Shown: in pieces, positions 1 to 7,404 of the stretch | Layout of the letters: every line of letters starts with the position of its first letter | How positions within the stretch are numbered: position 1 is the stretch's first letter | Assembly (NCBI GenBank): GCA_016715065.1 | Contig: JADKBN010000029.1 | Coordinates: 310,001 to 374,000 of the forward strand | Reading direction: 5' to 3' | From: Fibrobacterota bacterium | Lineage (GTDB): Bacteria; Fibrobacterota; Fibrobacteria; UBA5070 | DNA: 64,000 bases | The notes under the pieces: generated by a model | Told to the model about the DNA's origin: nothing | Seen by the model: the letters and a program-made list of their open reading frames with translations, nothing else | The model's database searches: none | Translations under genes and position numbers: made by a program

Positions 1-43
1 GATGCAGATCACACTCCGGTTTGAGTGTGATCTGCATCACACT
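1..43. promoter_or_regulatory. CRP/FNR-like palindrome and overlapping inverted repeat
   Basis: Bases 1-16 and 23-38 are perfect 16-bp inverted repeats separated by 6 bases. The right arm runs into a second palindrome at 24-43 whose core is TGTGA-N6-TCACA (26-41), the textbook half-site arrangement of CRP-family regulators. There are therefore three ATCACAC-type half-sites within 43 bp. The site lies downstream of the minus-strand gene ending at 125, so it probably serves a gene to the left of the window. A role as terminator hairpin is the alternative, but no T-run follows. Confidence 0.5.
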
Positions 44-124
44 TTGGCCGCCAGGCGGTTGACGGGAGTGAACGACTTGCCTATTGCGGGGGGCGCTATG
101 AGGAGCTTTGCAACGGACAAGCTC

Positions 125-526
125 TCAGGCTGCGCCTTCCACGATCAAGTGCACTCCGTAATCGACTTCGACGTGGATGCGGACATTCGAGTCCAGCTCC
201 AAGAGAAGGTCGCCGTCCTCGTCACGGACAACGGAGCGGATGGGTGCGCTGCAGACACGGGAGAATAGGGAAGCGGACACGCCATGGTCCTTCAGGTCGA
301 TCGGGAGGATGTCTAACTTGCCTGCCCAAGGAATCAGCCGGTCGGCGAGCAGTTGGTGAAGGGAGCCATCCAGCTGAAGGAGGATTTCGCAATAGCGAGG
401 TGCTCCGAGTCCAACCAGGTATGGGGTGGTGTTTGTCCACTTGGTCTGGAAAAAAGCATCGATCTTGCGCCCAATCAGCCAAGTCGCGGCGGGAAAAGCT
501 GCGGAGGTGGGTTCGGCCTCCTTCAT
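125..526 (-). CDS. hypothetical protein, 133 aa
   Basis: I do not recognise this family. The ATG at 526 overlaps the stop codon of the DUF2200 gene (ATGA), so the two are probably co-translated. The protein has no signal peptide or membrane segment. Its C-terminal half alternates charged and hydrophobic residues (RDEDGDLLLELDSN, then VRIHVEVDYGVHLIVEG), which suggests a small beta-rich domain. A longer in-frame reading from 1045 exists, but its upstream part is only a shadow of the DUF2200 gene. Function cannot be assigned; the operon with a DUF2200 protein is the only clue. Confidence 0.6.
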   Translation of the reverse strand: MKEAEPTSAAFPAATWLIGRKIDAFFQTKWTNTTPYLVGLGAPRYCEILLQLDGSLHQLLADRLIPWAGKLDILPIDLKDHGVSASLFSRVCSAPIRSVVRDEDGDLLLELDSNVRIHVEVDYGVHLIVEGAA

Positions 527-897
527 GGCCGCAGCACCTTCTCCAAGGCCTTTCCCTTGGCGAGCTCGTCCACCAGCTTGTCCAGGATGCGCACCCTTCG
601 CACCAGGGGGTCCTGGATCTCCTCCACCCTCACGCCGCAGATCGATCCCTTCACCTTCGGCGCATCGGGGTGGATGCGGGGAGCGTTGGCGAAGAAGGTC
701 TCGAAATCCATTCCCGATTCGATACATTGACGGATTCCGTCTGCTCTGTAGCCGGTCAGCCAGGAAACCACCGTGTCCAATTCCTCTTGCGAACGTCCTT
801 TCTTGGCGACCTTCTGGAGATAGAGCGGATAGACGGATCCGAAGACCATCTTGCGAAACTTCTCGCGGGTGGCGGTCTCGCGATCGATGATGGTCAT
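523..897 (-). CDS. DUF2200 family protein
   Basis: A 124-residue cytoplasmic protein. The segment MVFGSVYPLYLQKVAKKGR followed by ELDTVVSWLTGY matches my memory of DUF2200, small proteins of unknown function often near stress or toxin-antitoxin genes. The start is set at ATG 897 because the preceding residues of the longer reading are arginine/proline-rich and lack family character. It overlaps the following 133-aa gene by 4 bases and is transcribed away from the HD gene at 1003. The 3' half is rich in Lys, Asp and Val (VRVEEIQDPLVRRVRILDKL). Confidence 0.75.
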   Translation of the reverse strand: MTIIDRETATREKFRKMVFGSVYPLYLQKVAKKGRSQEELDTVVSWLTGYRADGIRQCIESGMDFETFFANAPRIHPDAPKVKGSICGVRVEEIQDPLVRRVRILDKLVDELAKGKALEKVLRP

Positions 898-1002
898 GGG
901 TGAGCTCCGGGTCGAGTTTCTGGGCGGTGCTTTTGGCACGCATAATGTATTTCGTGTACGCCGACAGAGATGCGGACCGGCGGTGTTTACAAAGGAGCGC
1001 GA

Positions 1003-1656
1003 GTGTCCAACGACAACGGCGATCTTTTCTCGCGACTGAGGGCAATGTACTTCGGTTTTTTAGGCTCGATGCGTCTCGCGCAGGACCCCTCCGATTCCTT
1101 CGGGTATCTGGTGTCGCGGTACTCCGAGCCCCACCGGAAATACCACAATCTGTCGCATATCCAGGATTGTCTGGCGAAATTCGACTCGATGCGTGATCTG
1201 ACGGAAAATGACATGGCGGTGGAGCTCGCGATCTGGTTCCACGACATCGTCTACGATCCGTTCTCCCGAACCAACGAGGAGGATAGCGCCGAAACCTTCC
1301 GTGCTGTCATGGCTCCGTATGCGCTTTCCGAGGTCCTGTGCCGAACGGTCTGCGATCTGATCCTGTCTACCCGGCATGTGTCGGCGCCGGAGACGATCGA
1401 TGCCGCCGTCCTTCACGACGTGGACCTGTCCATTCTTGGTTCCGAGAGCGATGCGTACCTGAACTACTGCCGATGCATCCGAGAGGAGTATTCAGGGTAT
1501 GCAGATGACCCCTACCGCGAGGGGAGAGCCCAGTTCTTGCGGAAGATGCTGGGGATGGAGTGGATCTACTGCACCGCGCATGGACGCGATCGGTATGAGC
1601 CACGAGCACGGCAGAATCTGGTGAGGGAATTGGCCTTACTCCAGGGCCTCTCGTAG
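1003..1656 (+). CDS. HD-superfamily metal-dependent phosphohydrolase
   Basis: A 217-residue soluble protein resembling the COG4339 group of predicted HD hydrolases. Likely metal ligands are H48 and H52 (RKYHNLSHI), the HD pair H80-D81 (AIWFHDIVYD) and D139/D141 (VLHDVDLSILG). The substrate is unknown; related proteins are annotated as N-methyl-D-aspartate receptor NMDAR2C-like hydrolases without biochemical proof. I chose GTG 1003 because AAAGGAG lies 5 bases upstream (991-997). The in-frame ATG at 970 has no such site. It is divergent from the DUF2200 pair. Confidence 0.75.
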   Translation: MSNDNGDLFSRLRAMYFGFLGSMRLAQDPSDSFGYLVSRYSEPHRKYHNLSHIQDCLAKFDSMRDLTENDMAVELAIWFHDIVYDPFSRTNEEDSAETFRAVMAPYALSEVLCRTVCDLILSTRHVSAPETIDAAVLHDVDLSILGSESDAYLNYCRCIREEYSGYADDPYREGRAQFLRKMLGMEWIYCTAHGRDRYEPRARQNLVRELALLQGLS

Positions 1657-2248
1657 AGGTCAGATCAATCCGGTCGCGAGTGCCGGTGACCAGGTCACCT
1701 CGATTTGAGCCGCTTGGGCCGTTCGAGCGAAAGTCCACGTACTTCCGCCGACGGTGTGCAATCCCAACCGGCCTGGGCATTCGATGCGAATCCGTCCGCC
1801 TCGACCGTGCCGGGAAGATTGGCGGATGGGAGGTCTTGGTCCGCTGAGCCGAGAGACACAGGCTGGATGCCAGAGCTATTGACCGGAGGGATGACCGAGG
1901 CGGCGGTGGAAAAAAGCGGGAACACCCCTTACCCTGCCCACGCCGCGGTGGCGTCGATCTGCGAGCCGATCGTGTGGAGGACCTTCAGAGCCTGGGCTGA
2001 TTGGTTCGTTCGCTGGTTGTGCATGGAATCCCCCGCTCCCCGGACGATACTGCCGGATGTGGTCGAATCTATGGCGAGGAGCGAAGCGGGCGTTGGTGAA
2101 TCAGCAATACGAGCTTGGCAGATTCTACAAACCACGGGAACCGAACCGCAGGTCTGCCGGGATGGCCCGGTTTATGATCAGAGAATACCGCCGAGTGCGT
2201 TGGCCGGGTGGCAGGTTTTGGGAAAACTCGTGTGATAGGAGAATCATC
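1657..2248. other. 592-bp region without a convincing gene
   Basis: No reading frame here looks like a real protein. On the minus strand, two frames carry short protein-like fragments ending in a stop at 1660-1662 (TWTFARTAQAAQIEVTWSP in one frame, LPGTVEADGFASNAQ in the other). They could be the decayed tail of an exported carbohydrate-binding protein with a frameshift near 1745. A 15-bp palindrome, GGTGACC-A-GGTCACC, lies at 1685-1699. The last 15 bases contain the ribosome-binding site AGGAGA (2237-2242) of the GH30 gene. Confidence 0.4.
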
Positions 2249-3769
2249 ATGAAAACCACATGCGGCAGAGCAGCCCTCTGGGCGGTCGCGATTTCTGCGG
2301 TGGGAGTGCTCCCGGTCGATGCCGCGGATGTCACGATCGATTTGAACACCACCTACCAGACCATCGACGGATTCGGTGGCCACCAGGACCGTGGTTGGAC
2401 GGGATACAATCTTCTGGCCGCCGACCGAAACGTCCTTTACGGCAACGGGCCTGGCCAACTCGGCTTCAGCATCCTGCGTGTGCGCATCTACGAAAACTCG
2501 GGTTCCTGGTCCCAGGATTTGGTCGACGCAAAGGATGTCGCCTCCCGACCCGGCATGAAACTCTTCGCGACCGCCTGGAGCCCCCCCACCAACCTGCGCG
2601 TCGCTTCGGGTTCTTCCTACAAGGTCGATCCTTCCAAGTACCAGCAGTACGTGGACCATTTGAACGCATTCGCCAAGCACTTCAAGGACAACGGAGCCCC
2701 GCTGTACGCGATGAGTTTCCAGAACGAACCGGACTGGTGTGGTGAATGGTCCTGCGGCACCACCGCGGAGATGACCGCCTTTGCCAAGAATTGGGGATCC
2801 AAGCTTCGCGCCAACGGCAACAAGGTGATCACGGCGGAATCCTTCAGCTTCAACAAGGGCTACTACGACGGGATCCTCAACGATGCCGCCACGCTGGCGA
2901 ACATCGACATCCTGGGCACCCACTTCTACGCCACAAGCAAGACCTCGCCTGACGCGACCTTCGACTACACCCTGTTCAAGCAGAAAGGCGGAGGCAAGCC
3001 GTTTTGGATGACGGAAGTCTATACCGCCGACGTCAACAACCAGGGCTCCAACGCCTGGCCTCTGTGTCTGGACGTGGGCTATGAAATCCACCGAGCCTTG
3101 GCCTTGTCCAACATGAGCGCCTATGTCTGGTGGTACCTCAAGCGCAACTACGGTCCTTTGCACATCACCGCCAACAATGCACAGGCAGCCGCTTCCCCAG
3201 GAACCATCAGCAAGGTGGGCGCCATCATGGGGCAGTATTCCAAGTATGTGCGACCAGGCGCCGTCCGTGTGAGCGCAACCCGGGTGGTGCAAAGCAGCGT
3301 GTACGTCTCGGCCTTCAAGAAGAACACCAATGGTGTCGACACCGTGACGATCGTCGCGGTCAACCGGGGCACCGCCGCCAAAACGGTGAGCTTCGCCGCC
3401 GCCGGCATGAAGGGAAACTCCGCCCAGAAGATCACCACCTCCGGAACCAAGTCCTTGGCCTCCGATGGAACCGTCGCCGTCAGCGGTGGAAACTTCTCGG
3501 TCACCTTCGATGCGCAGAGCACCACCACCTTGGTGATCGTGGGGATGTCGGATGTGGTCGCGAAAACCTCCATGGTCGCCGACGCTCCTGCCGGCGAATA
3601 TGCGGTCTACAATGTTTCCGGAACACGGCTTGGACAGGTGAACCATGCGGAAGGCGTGGCCATGAACACGGAAATCCGGGACGTTGCGACCAAGGCAGGT
3701 GTCTACTTCGTGAGGCCTCTGAACGGCACAGAATCGTACAAGGTCGCCGTGGAGGGCATCTCCAAGTAA
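2249..3769 (+). CDS. GH30 glucuronoxylanase-like hydrolase, secreted
   Basis: A 506-residue enzyme, signal peptide about 1-25, then a clan GH-A (beta/alpha)8 barrel with a side beta-domain. The acid/base is E160 (SFQNEP) and the nucleophile E256 (PFWMTE). The segment YVWWYLKRNYGPL matches the GH30 subfamily 8 loop in which Arg and Tyr hold the glucuronic-acid branch of xylan, so cleavage of glucuronoxylan is the likely reaction. The last 75 residues form a C-terminal module (YAVYNVSGTRLG, then GVYFVRPLNG) like type IX sorting domains. The start is ATG 2249 with AGGAGA six bases upstream. It probably acts with the GH-A gene downstream. Confidence 0.88.
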   Translation: MKTTCGRAALWAVAISAVGVLPVDAADVTIDLNTTYQTIDGFGGHQDRGWTGYNLLAADRNVLYGNGPGQLGFSILRVRIYENSGSWSQDLVDAKDVASRPGMKLFATAWSPPTNLRVASGSSYKVDPSKYQQYVDHLNAFAKHFKDNGAPLYAMSFQNEPDWCGEWSCGTTAEMTAFAKNWGSKLRANGNKVITAESFSFNKGYYDGILNDAATLANIDILGTHFYATSKTSPDATFDYTLFKQKGGGKPFWMTEVYTADVNNQGSNAWPLCLDVGYEIHRALALSNMSAYVWWYLKRNYGPLHITANNAQAAASPGTISKVGAIMGQYSKYVRPGAVRVSATRVVQSSVYVSAFKKNTNGVDTVTIVAVNRGTAAKTVSFAAAGMKGNSAQKITTSGTKSLASDGTVAVSGGNFSVTFDAQSTTTLVIVGMSDVVAKTSMVADAPAGEYAVYNVSGTRLGQVNHAEGVAMNTEIRDVATKAGVYFVRPLNGTESYKVAVEGISK

Positions 3770-3807
3770 CCAGCCGGGATCGGTTGGACAAAAAATGGTG
3801 CGAGTTG

Positions 3808-3843
3808 ACGGCGTCCTGTTCCCCGGAAGGGGTAGGACGCCGT
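3808..3843 (+). terminator. hairpin after the GH30 gene
   Basis: ACGGCGTCCT (3808-3817) pairs perfectly with AGGACGCCGT (3834-3843), with an inner CCCC/GGGG stem. The following sequence TTTCCGTTTCC is only partly T-rich, so termination may be incomplete. It lies 39 bases past the GH30 stop. Confidence 0.6.
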
Positions 3844-3922
3844 TTCCGTTTCCGTATCGCTTCCATGACGACGATCCCGGCCAAGGCCGCTTGCCGACTG
3901 TGTTTTCCGGGAACAGGGGGGA

Positions 3923-3937
3923 TTGCCAAATTGGCAA
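3923..3937. promoter_or_regulatory. candidate operator palindrome TTGCCAA-A-TTGGCAA
   Basis: A perfect 7+1+7 palindrome 94 bases upstream of the GH-A start codon and beyond the GH30 terminator. The position suits a repressor or activator site for the hydrolase gene. No promoter hexamers are clear and no regulator gene is adjacent, so this is inference. Confidence 0.4.
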
Positions 3938-4030
3938 AGTCGACCGTTTGGAACGAGAGTCATTCCCGCATCGGACCGCCTAGTTTCATGGTAAAATGTG
4001 CCGGTTCGTGGACCCAGGGGGAATAGAGCA

Positions 4031-4978
4031 ATGAACAGCAAGATCAGGGCGTTGTCGATCGTATCGGTTTCCATCCTCGTGATGGTTCGAACCACGTCGG
4101 CGGCGACCTTCAACCTGGCCGTGAATTTATCTGACAGTATCCGTCCCGTGACCCGTGCGGCTTCCGGTTCCCTGTACGGATTGACCGAGAGCCTGCCCAG
4201 CGACTACGCGACCATGGTGGCACCTCTCAAGCCGTTCATGTTCACCGCCCCCGCCTTGAGCGGCAGCGGCCATCAGCAGGGAGTGGCTGCCGCGGCGATC
4301 CCCATTTCCGCGAAGCTGGCCAACACGACAGGATCCGTCACGATTCGTCTGGCCGACGTTCTGCCCGGATGGCCCTACACCTGGCCGGGATTCGCCAGCT
4401 GGAAGGCCAGCGTCACCTCGGTGATCAACAGCAAGATCGCCTCGGGCCGCAAGAACTACTACGGATACGAGATCTGGAACGAAGGCAACGACACGTGGAA
4501 TAGCGCCAACGGCGACTTCAACACCACGGTCTGGAAACCAACCTACGACCTGATCAAGTCGCTGGATCCGCAGGCGAAGGTCATCGGGCCATCCTACTCG
4601 TACTACAACAACACAAGCATGAAGGCCTTTTTGACATTCGCCAGGGACAACAAATGCCTGCCAGAAATCATCTGCTGGCACCAGTGGGGAGCGGCCAGCC
4701 TCAGCAGCACCATCGATACCTACCGTGCCTTGGAAAAAAGCCTGGGCATCTCTCCGCGCGCCATCAGCATCAACGAGTATTCCTCGAAAATCAGCGACCC
4801 GTACGAAGGCTGCCCGGGCTATTCCGTGCCCTTCATCGCCAAGTTCGAACGCAAGGGTGTGGAAAGCGCCTGCATCTCGTGGTGGTTCACCGGTCTGCCC
4901 GGCAGGCTGGGTAGCCTCCTGACTTCCTCCAACGCCAAGGGGGGGGCTGGCATCTCTACAAGTGGTACGGCGACATGA
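4031..4978 (+). CDS. clan GH-A glycoside hydrolase, N-terminal part (frameshifted)
   Basis: The catalytic part of a secreted hydrolase, signal peptide about 1-25. Clan GH-A residues are E151 in YEIWNEGND (acid/base) and E249 in ISINEYSS (nucleophile). The fold is GH39-like, but I cannot name the family or the substrate. The start is ATG 4031 with AGGGGGA about 8 bases upstream. The frame runs off a G8 tract (4939-4946) into 10 unrelated residues and stops at 4978. With a ninth G it would read on through WHLYKWYGDMTG into the next entry, giving one protein of 495 residues. Slippage, phase variation or an assembly error could explain the break. Confidence 0.75.
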   Translation: MNSKIRALSIVSVSILVMVRTTSAATFNLAVNLSDSIRPVTRAASGSLYGLTESLPSDYATMVAPLKPFMFTAPALSGSGHQQGVAAAAIPISAKLANTTGSVTIRLADVLPGWPYTWPGFASWKASVTSVINSKIASGRKNYYGYEIWNEGNDTWNSANGDFNTTVWKPTYDLIKSLDPQAKVIGPSYSYYNNTSMKAFLTFARDNKCLPEIICWHQWGAASLSSTIDTYRALEKSLGISPRAISINEYSSKISDPYEGCPGYSVPFIAKFERKGVESACISWWFTGLPGRLGSLLTSSNAKGGAGISTSGTAT

Positions 4979-5517
4979 CGGGTGCCATGGTCAGGACCAC
5001 TCCTCCCAACGATGCCAGCGACGGCGTGGATGCCTTCGCCGCCATCGACAAGGCCACCAAGGTCGCGAGCATCGTGCTGGGTGGCAACAGCGTGGGCACC
5101 GTCAACGTGAACATCAGCGGGATTCCCTCCTGGTTCGGTTCCAGTGTCAGTGCGAAGCTGGAGTATGTGACCTGGACGAACAAGGACACTCCGGTCGCGA
5201 GCACCACCACCGTTTCCACCACGTTGTACAACGTAAGCAACGGGTCAATTTCTGTTCCGGTGAACGTGACCAGCGCATTCTACGGATACCGCGTCTACCT
5301 GACTCCCGCCGGGACCAACGGAGTCGTCCCGATGGGCATCGCCGGGGCGAATCCGGAGGCTCTTGTTTTCGACTTGAACGGAAAAAATCTCGGCACGGTA
5401 GCCGTGACCGACGGACAACCCCTGAGCGATGCCATACGATACGCCGTTCCTCACGCGGGCACCTACCTAGTGCGCAGGGCCGGGGCAGCCGAAAAGGTGG
5501 TCGTCGCCGCCCCCTGA
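4975..5517 (+). CDS. clan GH-A glycoside hydrolase, C-terminal part
   Basis: This is the continuation of the hydrolase at 4031, in another frame after the G8 tract; the natural frame begins at about 4939. It holds a beta-sandwich accessory domain of the type that follows GH39-like barrels (LEYVTWTNKDTP, then VNVTSAFYGYRVYL), and a final 60-residue module, LVFDLNGKNLG then GTYLVRRAG, matching the C-terminal module of the GH30 enzyme. The ATG at 4975 overlaps the upstream stop (ATGA), so a separate polypeptide could be made by re-initiation. It would lack a signal peptide and any catalytic residue. I think it is half of one gene. Confidence 0.65.
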   Translation: MTGAMVRTTPPNDASDGVDAFAAIDKATKVASIVLGGNSVGTVNVNISGIPSWFGSSVSAKLEYVTWTNKDTPVASTTTVSTTLYNVSNGSISVPVNVTSAFYGYRVYLTPAGTNGVVPMGIAGANPEALVFDLNGKNLGTVAVTDGQPLSDAIRYAVPHAGTYLVRRAGAAEKVVVAAP

Positions 5518-5732
5518 TCGTCTCCTTCCGAAAAAACGGTGCGGTCGCCGGGCAAGCCATTGAGGATTCCCCAACGGCTTGCGCCCAGCGCTGAAATTCC
5601 ATAGATTCCCTCGCTGGGTCCGCGTCGGCGGCACCCGACCATGCGCTAACACAAACCTTCCGATCCCATCCATGCTTTTCCCGACCGGGTTGTTCCCCGC
5701 TCGGGAGAGTTTCGCCCGGAGTTCGTTCCGGG

Positions 5733-5761
5733 ACGTCTCATCGTGTCGAGTGCTGAGACGT
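5733..5761 (+). promoter_or_regulatory. leader hairpin before the ABC-F gene
   Basis: ACGTCTCA (5733-5740) and TGAGACGT (5754-5761) form an 8-bp stem with a 13-base loop. Downstream at 5811 a 21-codon frame with an excellent ribosome-binding site (GAAGGAAA, 5797-5804) ends at TAG 5874-5876. ABC-F genes are often controlled by attenuation through a leader peptide, so a regulatory leader is plausible but unproven. Confidence 0.3.
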
Positions 5762-5767
5762 GCGATC

Positions 5768-7198
5768 GTGCCGACGTTCGAGGAATGTCGGTTTCCGAAG
5801 GAAAACGCGTATGCGAAACATCCATTGCTCCATGGAGCACCTGTCCTTTCCTGGCCAGGTGGCCTGGAGATTTTAGTGGATCTCCACGGTTTGTTTTTGC
5901 TGGAGGGGGTCGTCGCCTTGTGCGGTGCGAATGGGTGCGGGAAAAGCACCTTGCTGGCTCTGATGGCCGGACAGCTACGGCCGACTTCCGGGAAGGTCCT
6001 GATCCGTGGTGGCGTAGCCCAATTGGCGAGCCAACGATTGGAGGGGGCGTTCGCTTCGCCAGGGGAGTTGCAGCGACAGCGAATCGGCTCACTCTTTCGG
6101 GACGACGATTCGTTGCTGCTTTTGGACGAGCCGACCAATCACCTCGATGTCGATGGGTTGGGTGAACTGGAACAGAGGTTGCGCAGAAGGCGATCACCCA
6201 CCGTGGTGGTCAGCCACGACAGGGATTTCCTGGACCGGATCGCCACCAGGACTTGGTGGCTGGAAGACGGAGCCATTGTCGTGACGGGTGGTGGATTCAG
6301 CGAAGCTTGGAAGGCGCGGGAGGCGAGGATCTTTGGGCGCATCGCCGCCAGGGAGGCGCACGATGAAAAGGTGGGTGTTCTAAAGTCGAGCCTCCAAGTC
6401 GCACGGGAATCGGCTCGGTCGGCGGATCGCCATCGCACCGCAGGCCGGAGGATGAAGGACGCCAACGATCGGGACGCCACCTCCATGGCCGCCGACTTCA
6501 AGTTCCGCTCCGCCCAGACACGTATCGGGCAGGATATGACCAGGTTGGGTCGCGCACTGGAGCGATTGGAATCACAATCCGTCATCGAGGTCAAAAGGGA
6601 TGCTCTGCGGGATTTCCGGTTCGACTGGGACGCGGATGGTGCTTCGCGGCGGATTTCCCTGGCGGCGGGATTTCTCGCGACGCCGGATGGGTGCCGGATC
6701 TTGCACGGAGGCCTCGTGCTCGATGGTCGCTCGAGGGTGCGGCTGGAAGGTCCGAACGGATCGGGGAAGACCACCGTGATGGCCGCCATGGCCGCCCAGG
6801 GCAGACCTGGTGTGGTCTATCTTCCGCAGGAGCCAACGCAGACTGAGGACATGGCGCTTCTCCAGGGATTGCGCAGGGACGGATCCGAAAATCTTGGACG
6901 GATTCTGACTCTATCGGCCGTACTGGGTGCCTCCGGCGATGCGCTTTGCGCGACGGTCTCGCCATCCCCCGGGGAGGCGCGCAAACTTCGATTGGCCTGC
7001 ATGCTTGCCGGCTCGTCGTGGTTGCTGCTGTTGGACGAGCCGACCAACCATTTGGATGCGGCGAGCATCCAGCGACTGCAGGATGCGCTGGAGCGTTGGC
7101 CAGGAGGCATCTTGTTGGCCACACACGACAAGCGTTTGGCGATGTCCGTCACCACAGCCGTTTGGAGGCTGGAAGCGGGGAGGATCGTACAGGTTTGA
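5768..7198 (+). CDS. ABC-F family ATPase
   Basis: Two ABC nucleotide-binding domains in one chain without membrane segments. The first has Walker A GANGCGKST and Walker B LLLLDEPTNHLD; the second has GPNGSGKT and LLLLDEPTNHLD. A charged linker joins them (SARSADRHRTAGRRMKDAN), as in ABC-F translation factors that act at the ribosomal E site and sometimes protect against antibiotics. The second signature is SPSPGEARK instead of LSGGE, so it is divergent. The start is uncertain. GTG 5768 is a compromise; GTG 5876 overlaps the stop of a well-initiated 21-codon frame. A frameshift near 5840-5875 joining that frame (MEHLSFPGQ) to this one is also possible. Confidence 0.7.
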   Translation: MPTFEECRFPKENAYAKHPLLHGAPVLSWPGGLEILVDLHGLFLLEGVVALCGANGCGKSTLLALMAGQLRPTSGKVLIRGGVAQLASQRLEGAFASPGELQRQRIGSLFRDDDSLLLLDEPTNHLDVDGLGELEQRLRRRRSPTVVVSHDRDFLDRIATRTWWLEDGAIVVTGGGFSEAWKAREARIFGRIAAREAHDEKVGVLKSSLQVARESARSADRHRTAGRRMKDANDRDATSMAADFKFRSAQTRIGQDMTRLGRALERLESQSVIEVKRDALRDFRFDWDADGASRRISLAAGFLATPDGCRILHGGLVLDGRSRVRLEGPNGSGKTTVMAAMAAQGRPGVVYLPQEPTQTEDMALLQGLRRDGSENLGRILTLSAVLGASGDALCATVSPSPGEARKLRLACMLAGSSWLLLLDEPTNHLDAASIQRLQDALERWPGGILLATHDKRLAMSVTTAVWRLEAGRIVQV

Positions 7199-7278
7199 CG
7201 GTGAGAATCGCCCCCCGGGGTTGGAGTCGAAGGCGTGACCACGAAGAAGCTCGAGGTGTTCTGAAACAGTACGCCGCC

Positions 7279-7355
7279 GTTCCCTGAGAGATCAGCCGCC
7301 CTTCGATACAGCGCCGAAGGCGCCACTCAGGGAACGGCTGATCGTATCGAAGGGC
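7279..7355. repeat. REP-like composite palindromic repeat
   Basis: Three segments, GTTCCCTGAG (7279-7288), GATCAGCC (7290-7297) and GCCCTTCGATAC (7298-7309), are each followed later by their exact complements in the same order: 7326-7335, 7336-7343 and 7344-7355. A small GCGCC/GGCGC hairpin sits in the centre. The units CCCTTCGATAC and CTCAGGGAAC are the building blocks of a palindromic repeat common in environmental bacterial genomes. Because the order is not reversed, only one pair at a time can form a simple stem. Confidence 0.65.
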
Positions 7356-7404
7356 GGCGGCAATCGGGGCCTCGGTTGGGAGGCGCTGCGCATTTTGGCC
7401 GATG

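Noticed and set aside
934..948. sigma-54-like TGGCACGCATAATGT before the HD gene
   Set aside because: The -24 part is perfect but the -12 position is GT instead of GC, and no activator palindrome precedes it.
1705..2235. 176-residue plus-strand open frame upstream of GH30
   Set aside because: No ribosome-binding site, no domain-like segment and unusual composition; it probably crosses decayed non-coding sequence.
2069..3937. 622-residue minus-strand open frame over the GH30 gene
   Set aside because: It is antisense to a gene with clear catalytic motifs; its translation is His/Gly/Val-rich without domain pattern, as expected from GC-rich codon bias.
4208..4222. TGGCACCTCTCAAGC with GG-N10-GC spacing
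   Set aside because: It lies inside the coding region of the GH-A hydrolase and lacks the G of the -24 element and TTGC.
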